Part shown: positions 58,379 through 64,000 of the stretch, piece by piece
Layout of the letters: each line of letters opens with the position of its first letter
Position numbering within the stretch: the first letter of the stretch is position 1
Assembly: GCA_023053545.1 (NCBI GenBank)
Contig: JAKZAN010000001.1
Coordinates: forward strand, 12,168,024 to 12,232,023
DNA: 64,000 bases
DNA from: Lepidurus packardi
Lineage: Eukaryota; Arthropoda; Branchiopoda; Notostraca; Triopsidae
Reading direction: 5' to 3'
Notes under the pieces: generated by a model
Told to the model about the DNA's origin: nothing
What the model saw: only the letters and a program-made list of their open reading frames with translations
The model's database searches: none
Program-made: the position numbers and the translations under genes

Positions 58379-60357
58379 ATGTTGGAAAAAATTGTTGTAG
58401 CCATTTTCCTTGTCGCTCTGGCTAATCCAGCCCTGAGCACCTCCTTAGCCTTTGAAACGGTAAGAATTTTCCTCTAAACATTTACTTTAATTTGTTTGCC
58501 TACAAAATATTTTCTAATTATTTTATTTAGATCAATTCCAGAGGCCCAACGCTCGTGCCAGATGATCTATTGCAACTTCTCCTTCCACTTCAGCCTGTTA
58601 ACGTAAGTTTGACTTAACATTAGAAACTACATGGTAAAATAACGCAATTACAAAAAAAAATACGAAGTATAAGTTCAGTTTAACGTTGAACAGTAGATAG
58701 TTAAATACTGTACTATACTGTATAGTACCTACATACTGTGGTTTTGCTAATTCATAAGGAAATGCTAATACATTTAGGAAACCGCCCCTCAAAATGACAG
58801 ACCTGTACTTGAGGCTGGAAAGTGTAATTGCGGAGTCAAGGGCGCTGTAAGTATACTGAATTTCCTTGTCTTGATTTCTTTCGCTCAACGGCTCATTTAC
58901 TGCTCGGGCGTGTATCGAATGTTTCCAACTAAAGCATATTTGGAGCTACGGCTTTTCTTTACGAAATGCTGTACCTCAACATTGAAAGAAAACGGGAATA
59001 GTATTTCAATTAAAGATCAGGGATATTCGTTGGGCTCCTTTGCTCAAATTTTTCAGGGGTTTTCGAAAGGAAAGGGAAACCGGAGTAACGCCGGTTCGGC
59101 CGGTACCCTTAGCTTTCTGTGTGCTAGGTAGTTTTGGGAGGTTTAATATTATTGTCGCAACCTTATAAAAAGTCGAATCTTTCTTAGAACCGAATTGTAG
59201 GAGGGACAAACGCTCAGGTAAATGAATGGCCATGGCAGGCGTTTATACTCATCGACGATGCTTACATGTGTGGAGCTTCTCTCGTTAGTCGGAACTGGAT
59301 TGTTACAGCTGCACATTGCATTAAAACTCAGGATTCCAAGATATCTATATACCTTGGTTTCACCAACATGGATAAAGTAGAGAGTGCTAAACACGTAAGT
59401 ATCAAATACCTTTCCATGGGTTCCAAATCTTAAAGAATTTTACAATATGAAAATGCAGATCACGATGGCTTCTTCTATCATAGTTCATGAATCCTACGGC
59501 AAAGGTGAGCAGGTCCAAATTAAACTTTGCCCTTAAAGTTGACACTTTCGTTGTAGTAAGTGAAGATAATGATATTGCACTTTTGGAGCTCACCACCCCT
59601 GCAAGTTACAGCGCTTCTATTAAGCCTATTTGCCTACCATACAAATTTCCTCGGAGGGATTTTCAAAAAGAGAAGGCAACTGTCACAGGTAAAACTTGTT
59701 GTAAACAAACCTGGTTACTTTTCCTACCAATGTCTTCATTCTATAAAAATGGAAAAAAAGTTGAGCAAGAAATTATTTCGCAAGCTTAAATTATTTTTAA
59801 TTCTCGCTACTTTACAGGCTTTAATTAACAATCCTACCAAAGCGAATGAAATATCTAGACATGTAAGATATTCGTGTGATAAAATTTTTTATTATTACAG
59901 GTTGGGGTACTACAAGTGAAGGAGGATCAACTTCTAGAAAACTCAAGGAAGTTACTTTGCAAGTTTTAAACAAGGCTCAGTGTACCAGTTTGCCGTATTT
60001 ACATACTTCTGCTGATATTACTGATAACATGTTTTGCACGTACAAGAAAGGAAGTGATTCATGTCAAGTAACTGACTCATTAAAAAAAAGATTTTTAGCA
60101 ACTACAGGTTTATTTCGGTCGAAGGGGGATTCCGGAGGCCCAGTGAATTGGCAATCGACACCGGCGTCTCGCATTTTCCTCATAGGGGTAGTTAGCTGGG
60201 GTATCGGATGCGCACAGAAAAATTATCCTGGAGTATACACTAAGGTGAACAACTACTTGACTTGGATCGATGAGAATACGAGTAAGTTTACCTTTCTTTA
60301 TTTATAACCCACAGCTTAAAAACTATTTCTGCAGGTGAAACTTTCTGCAAGCCCTAG
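58379..60357 (+). CDS. Secreted trypsin-like serine protease 2 (S1A), tandem paralogue
   Basis: Exon-for-exon copy of protease 1. The signal peptide is MLEKIVVAIFLVALANPALS, then the pro-region ([28 protein letters not shown]) and the activation site NR|IVGGTNAQVNEWPWQAFIL. The triad is His in IVTAAHC, Asp in [11 protein letters not shown], Ser in GDSGGP. SDSCQGDSGG and SWGIGC again predict trypsin-like specificity. It ends GETFCKP with stop 60355-60357. Amino-acid identity to protease 1 is high in the catalytic exons and lower in the pro-region and activation loop. The acceptor before GDSGGP (CGGTCGAAG|GGG) has a weaker pyrimidine tract than in copy 1. The ORF appears intact. AATAAA lies near 60455. 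Confidence 0.93.
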
Positions 60358-60617
60358 AAGCTTTCCTATCATGGACACCGAAGCCCATTTTCTACCACTC
60401 TAATAGTCGCATTACAGTAATTTATTTCGCGTGTTATCTAAAAAGCTCCTTTAAATAAACCAAGTTATCAAAAAAATGTTTTTCATTATTATAAGCATTC
60501 GTTATTACCATATACGCATTAATGGTTTGTCCCAAGCAGGTAACAAATTCAAGCATTTTGCGTTATTTTTTGTTTTGATATTGTTTTTGATACTTTAAGA
60601 AATCAATGTAATAGAAG

Positions 60618-60914
60618 CAGGGGCGTCGCGAGGGGGTTTCCATTGGGGGGGTGGAGACCTTAGTTTTACCGACTGTAGTTGACGAATTTACCGACTGTAT
60701 TATAGTTTCTATCGACTATTAAAGATTTAAACAGTTATTATCGTAGTTATTTCCTTTAATTTTACGAGATTTATTGAATAATCCTCGTTTTATTTTCATT
60801 TTCCGAATTTTACCGACGGCGACCCAAATTTTACCGAATCGGTTTTTGGCCAATTATGGGGGGGGGGGGGGGTGCACCCCCCAAACCCCCCCCCCCCCCC
60901 TCGCGACGCCCCTG
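60618..60914. mobile_element. hAT-like MITE with 8-bp target-site duplication
   Basis: The ends are CAGGGGCGTCGCGAGGGGG and its exact inverse CCCCCTCGCGACGCCCCTG. The flanks AATAGAAG (60610-60617) and ACTAGAAG (60915-60922) match at 7 of 8 positions, like the 8-bp duplications of hAT elements. CAGGGG termini also fit that superfamily. The 297-bp interior is non-coding and has long G and C runs just inside the right end (60857-60900) that can form a second hairpin. It lies between protease 2 and duplication copy B. Confidence 0.85.
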
Positions 60915-61044
60915 ACTAGAAGTACAAATAAGGAAATATTGATATAAAGCGAGCTAATAAAACATTTCACTGTTGCCAACAATGAAACGGTAGCGGGCTT
61001 AACGGCGAAGTCGCGGTCTGAATTGACGGGGATCTTCCCCAATC

Positions 61045-62495
61045 ATCCAGACTATAGGGATGATTGTAGAGCTTAGGGATTGAGTTGACAAGAGTTCAGT
61101 AGCATTTTCGCTCGAAAAGAACCACACTGTGTTAGATGTAGTTTCAGTAAGATTGTAATTCATTTGAGTTACTATGGGATCACTTAAGACCGTTGCAGTG
61201 GTACTTGTGCTCTCTTCAGTCATCCATAAATCTTGTTCGGTAATTCCAGAATCAGAAAGATCAAAACTTAGCGGCATAGCAGTTGTTGGGGCAAATATTC
61301 CTCCGTTGAAAGCAAAGTGTCCACTCTAATTCAATGCATGAGACGTTGTAGTTAAGTAAATGCTTGTAGAAACTATATTATTACCGTTTTTTCCGTCGTT
61401 AACGACATTTTTCTAACTGCACACCATTTAAAAACCCCAGTTTCCGGCGCCAACGACAAAAGCCAGGATATTGAGGGGGTGGCTAGAATGCGAAAAGCAA
61501 ACCAAACTTTAAAGCAATGAAAAACCGCCAGTCGGTGAAACGTGAATGGTGAATAGCGGAAGATTTCGCTGTAAAGCAAATGTAGCAAGCCATTGCTTTA
61601 GCTACTAAGTATCGCAACAAAGCGACAAACAGATTTCATAGGTAGAAGTGGAGTTATGAGCCACCGAAGGTGATGCAGAATTCGCATATTGGCATTAATA
61701 GTATCAAAGGCGAACCCAATTATGGAGACAAAAGTGAGACCGAAATTCGTGGGAGGAATCTTCACGAGCCACGCAGTTTTACTTCTTAATTACTCAAAAG
61801 CTTGGAATAAAACCCACATCCAGTATCCTTACAACTTACTTTTGGAATGACCAGTATGGAATTATCTAATGAATTTTCAAACGTTAGTTAGTCTGGCCCC
61901 TCATTATAAATGGCGGCATATTCGAAGTGAAACAAACCAAATGGAAAATTTCATTGCAGCAAGAAGCTAAAATATCCGGGCCCTGTAATGTTATGCTCAA
62001 AAACATGTTGATTGTTGTGACTAAAACGACATTATAATAAGACTGCGAGAGACTAAATATGAAAGTAAAACTGGATTGCATTACAGCATAGTTTACGGGA
62101 CGCTAGCGGAAAGGATTCTTACCACGCTTTTTGCCAGAAGCTATGGAGCAGGCGGGTAAATGCCCGATGAGATCATGAAAACGGCAAAATGTTTGCTGAA
62201 AGTAAACCGCTCTTTCAGGATGATATAGCCCATGGCCATATTCGCCGTAGGGGATCCCTATTAAGATAATTGTAGTATGACTCGTCATCCGGAAAAACAA
62301 TTGGCTTACTGCACGGAATATCATTTGCAGTGGCATTGAGATGTTGAAATTAAGAGGCATGTTATTTGTGACGCTTACCATACAGTAAGTAAAGACCAGA
62401 CTTATTATGACGTAAGAGCTATACAGCAGCGGAAACGGCAATCTAGAGTGAGAAAACATGAACTTTCTTGGAGTCTGTTTACTATTTTGCCTCAT
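61045..62495 (-). pseudogene. Truncated paralogue of the membrane-protein gene (copy B)
   Basis: It keeps the upstream exons and the Ser/Thr-rich ectodomain down to STIIP, then runs into about 18 unrelated codons (IVWMIGEDPRQFRPRLRR-stop, end near 60999). The transmembrane helix and cytosolic tail are lost. A 7-bp difference from copy A (copy B lacks it, near 61530) shifts the frame of one upstream exon relative to A. If expressed it would be a secreted ectodomain; otherwise it is a pseudogene. Which copy holds the ancestral frame cannot be decided here. Confidence 0.6.
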
Positions 62496-63299
62496 AGGTT
62501 ATGTATACTAAACTATATATAAATTAGAGTTTACATATAGTTTAGTACCTTATATATAGGTAGTATATCTATAGTTTTCTATATTTTCCGACAAGGCTGT
62601 TCCCGTTCTAAAAAAGCAGACACGTTAGTACGTCATAAAGAACACACCAATTAAATCGGTACACTTACTTTATAAGTACTCGAGGAAAACATTGCTATAA
62701 CATCCCAACAACCCGATGACTGCGACACATGAGCAGGAATAAAGCACCTGTCAAATCATATCGTTAATTTTCCATTTTTCCATTTCAAATCCAACGTTTA
62801 CATATGTAACTATATCACTGAATGCATCAATTTTGTTGTCAAAAAAGATTCTATGACGCAATCACTTCCCAATATACAACCCAAATAAGAGAATAAGTCC
62901 TAATTAAGTAACGGCCAATGGAATATAAATAAAGAGAAAATTCCTTGAATCTCAAGTGTCAATCCTAGCCTTAAGTTAATTGGGGACTTAACTATATTCA
63001 CTAGAACGTTATTCGACAAGCGAACAAGTGACCAGTGTTCGAACATATTCGACAAGCGATTAACCCATGTACCTAGTTTAATCGTATTGTTCTTATACCC
63101 AATCCATTATACACGTCGTAACCTGTAGCGATATAAAGACAGAGATTATGTAGGAAACACGTTTTATTTTCATACATTTTAAACCAGTTTAAAGTGCTAT
63201 CCGGAAAAGAACGCTGGAAAGCAAATTCATGGTAAAAAAAGGACAATAAAGAACCGGTCTTTCTAACTCAACCAATTTCGAACCACAGATGTTGGGTTT
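61045..63299. repeat. Segmental duplication, copy B (truncated at both sides)
   Basis: Same orientation as copy A, starting at ATCCAGACTA, a word also present at the matching point of copy A with TA added (61055). It ends at GATGTTGGGTTT, where copy A continues into the protease 1 promoter but copy B switches abruptly to the GC-rich repetitive DNA at 63299. Confidence 0.95.
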
Positions 63300-63385
63300 G
63301 TGATAGTCAGTTTATTCTGTGTATTTCACTCTAACTATCAGCGGGGTCGGTACAGGTTTAGAGAGGAGGGACAGGGGAGGGGTCG

Positions 63386-63640
63386 GGTCGATACTGGCTT
63401 CGGGCTAGGGCTTCGCTGGCTTCGGGTGGGTTCGGTCTCGATAGACGGTGATGTCGGCTGAGGACTGCTGGGGGATTGCTCGGCGGCTGGGTATCTTCGG
63501 TACGGAGCAGGGGGGTCGATACTGGCTTCGGGCTAGGGCTTCGCTGGCTTCGGGTGGGTTCGGTCTCGATAGACGGTGATGTCGGCTGAGGACTGCTGGG
63601 GGATTGCTCGGCGGCTGGGTATCTTCGGTACGGAGCAGGG
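63386..63640 (+). repeat. Two tandem copies of a ~128-bp GC-rich unit
   Basis: The unit starts GGTCGATACTGGCTTCGGGC and ends CTTCGGTACGGAGCAGGG. It occurs at about 63386-63513 and 63514-63640 almost without change. Fragments of it (GGACTGCTGGGGG, GATTGCTCGGCGG, GGGGACTGAGACG) recur to 63830. Confidence 0.9.
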
Positions 63641-63734
63641 AGCGTAAACTGGCAACAGCGGGTGAACTGGTCTTACGGGGACTGAGACGGAGGGCGAACT
63701 GGTTTTACGGGGACTGCTGGGGGGGGGGGGGGGA

Positions 63735-63783
63735 TTGCTCGGCGGACGGGTATCCTTGGCAAGGAACCGTCCGCCGAGCAAGG
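63735..63783. repeat. GC-rich hairpin within the repeat block
   Basis: TTGCTCGGCGGACGG and CCGTCCGCCGAGCAA are perfect 15-bp inverse copies. The inner part ATCCTTG / CAAGGA also pairs, leaving almost no loop. It lies next to a run of about 16 G (63718-63733). Confidence 0.85.
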
Positions 63784-64000
63784 AACACGGTGGTGAACTG
63801 GTGTTACGGGGACTGAGACGAGGGGTGAACTGTCTTCTGTTGTCGTCTGGTGGGTCCGTATTTATAGGCCAGTTGGACATCGTTATCGGGGTGCGCTTCT
63901 GTTGTTTCTACCTTCCGCCCCCTCCCTTGGGTTGGTATCGCTGTTTTGCTTCTTCTTGGGTCGTTGGACTTCGGAACTTAAGATTACCTTTGGACTGCGT

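Larger units (their letters stand above)
63299..64000 (-). mobile_element. Putative end of an LTR retroelement (minus orientation), running off the window
   Basis: Read on the minus strand it ends AATAAACTGACTATCACA (terminal CA, so TGTGATAG on the plus strand) exactly where duplication copy B loses homology to copy A. On the same strand, TATAAATA at 63859-63866 and the AATAAA at 63311-63316 are spaced as in a long LTR. The GC-rich interior contains tandem repeats. The other terminus, any coding region and a target-site duplication would lie beyond 64000. The poly-Pro reading frames here look like composition artefacts. Confidence 0.45.

Noticed and set aside
63533..63880. 115-codon Pro-rich minus-strand ORF as a gene.
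   Set aside because: It lies in GC-rich tandem repeats, is explained by repeat composition and has no start or domain support.
1..64000. CRISPR arrays, operons, bacterial genes or horizontally acquired clusters.
   Set aside because: No regular spacer arrays were seen, all recognised genes are intron-bearing metazoan families or single-exon secreted proteins with eukaryotic signals, and composition is uniform except at 60.8 and 63.3-64.0 kb.

Overview
The window is animal nuclear DNA: spliced genes with GT..AG introns on both strands, and metazoan-specific families (SZT2, IP3 receptor, bestrophin, SGTA, TIM17, Integrator subunits). An arthropod is the best guess. The evidence is a degenerate (TTAGG)n-like tract (the arthropod telomere motif) at 43.4-43.6 kb, very short introns (mostly about 50-110 nt) in a compact, roughly 38-40% GC genome, and a pair of trypsin-like proteases with a small Cys-containing pro-region. 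The species cannot be fixed from the sequence alone.

Layout. 0.37-23.2 kb (-): a complete SZT2 gene of several dozen small exons, holding an intronic tRNA-Glu(UUC), several MITE-like elements and one outsized 3.2 kb intron. 23.9-25.4 kb (+): a short bestrophin. 25.9-27.2 kb (-): SGTA co-chaperone. 27.5-28.1 kb (+): TIM17. 28.7-43.0 kb (-): a complete IP3 receptor. 43.9-44.9 kb (+): Integrator subunit 12. 45.0-46.0 kb (-): an unrecognised secreted Thr-rich protein. 46.3-48.5 kb (-): a homologue of the uncharacterised vertebrate C12orf56. 49.4-52.0 kb (+): Integrator subunit 13 (Asunder). 52.1-54.0 kb (-): an unrecognised single-pass membrane protein. 55.2-57.2 and 58.4-60.4 kb (+): two tandem trypsin-like proteases, each with its own TATA box. 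60.6 kb: a hAT-like MITE. 61.0-63.3 kb: a near-identical but truncated second copy of the membrane-protein gene and the flank that leads into protease 1. 63.3-64.0 kb: GC-rich repetitive DNA that interrupts that copy and looks like the end of an LTR retroelement.

Genes alternate in divergent and convergent pairs with small spacers, so several intergenic stretches are probably shared promoters (SZT2/bestrophin, SGTA/TIM17, ITPR/INTS12, C12orf56-like/INTS13). The genes do not form one pathway. Two Integrator subunits lie within 6 kb of each other; SZT2 belongs to nutrient sensing (KICSTOR-GATOR1-mTORC1); the IP3 receptor and bestrophin are a calcium-release channel and a calcium-gated chloride channel.

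The left 52 kb is stable housekeeping DNA whose long introns are mostly small introns with a TIR element dropped in. The right 11 kb is a young, duplicating, transposon-rich cluster. I saw no wholly new system. The best leads are the protease/membrane-protein duplication cut by the putative LTR element (which predicts more array beyond 64 kb), the secreted Thr-rich orphan, the unexplained 167-codon ORF in the large SZT2 intron, and several uncatalogued TIR-element families.
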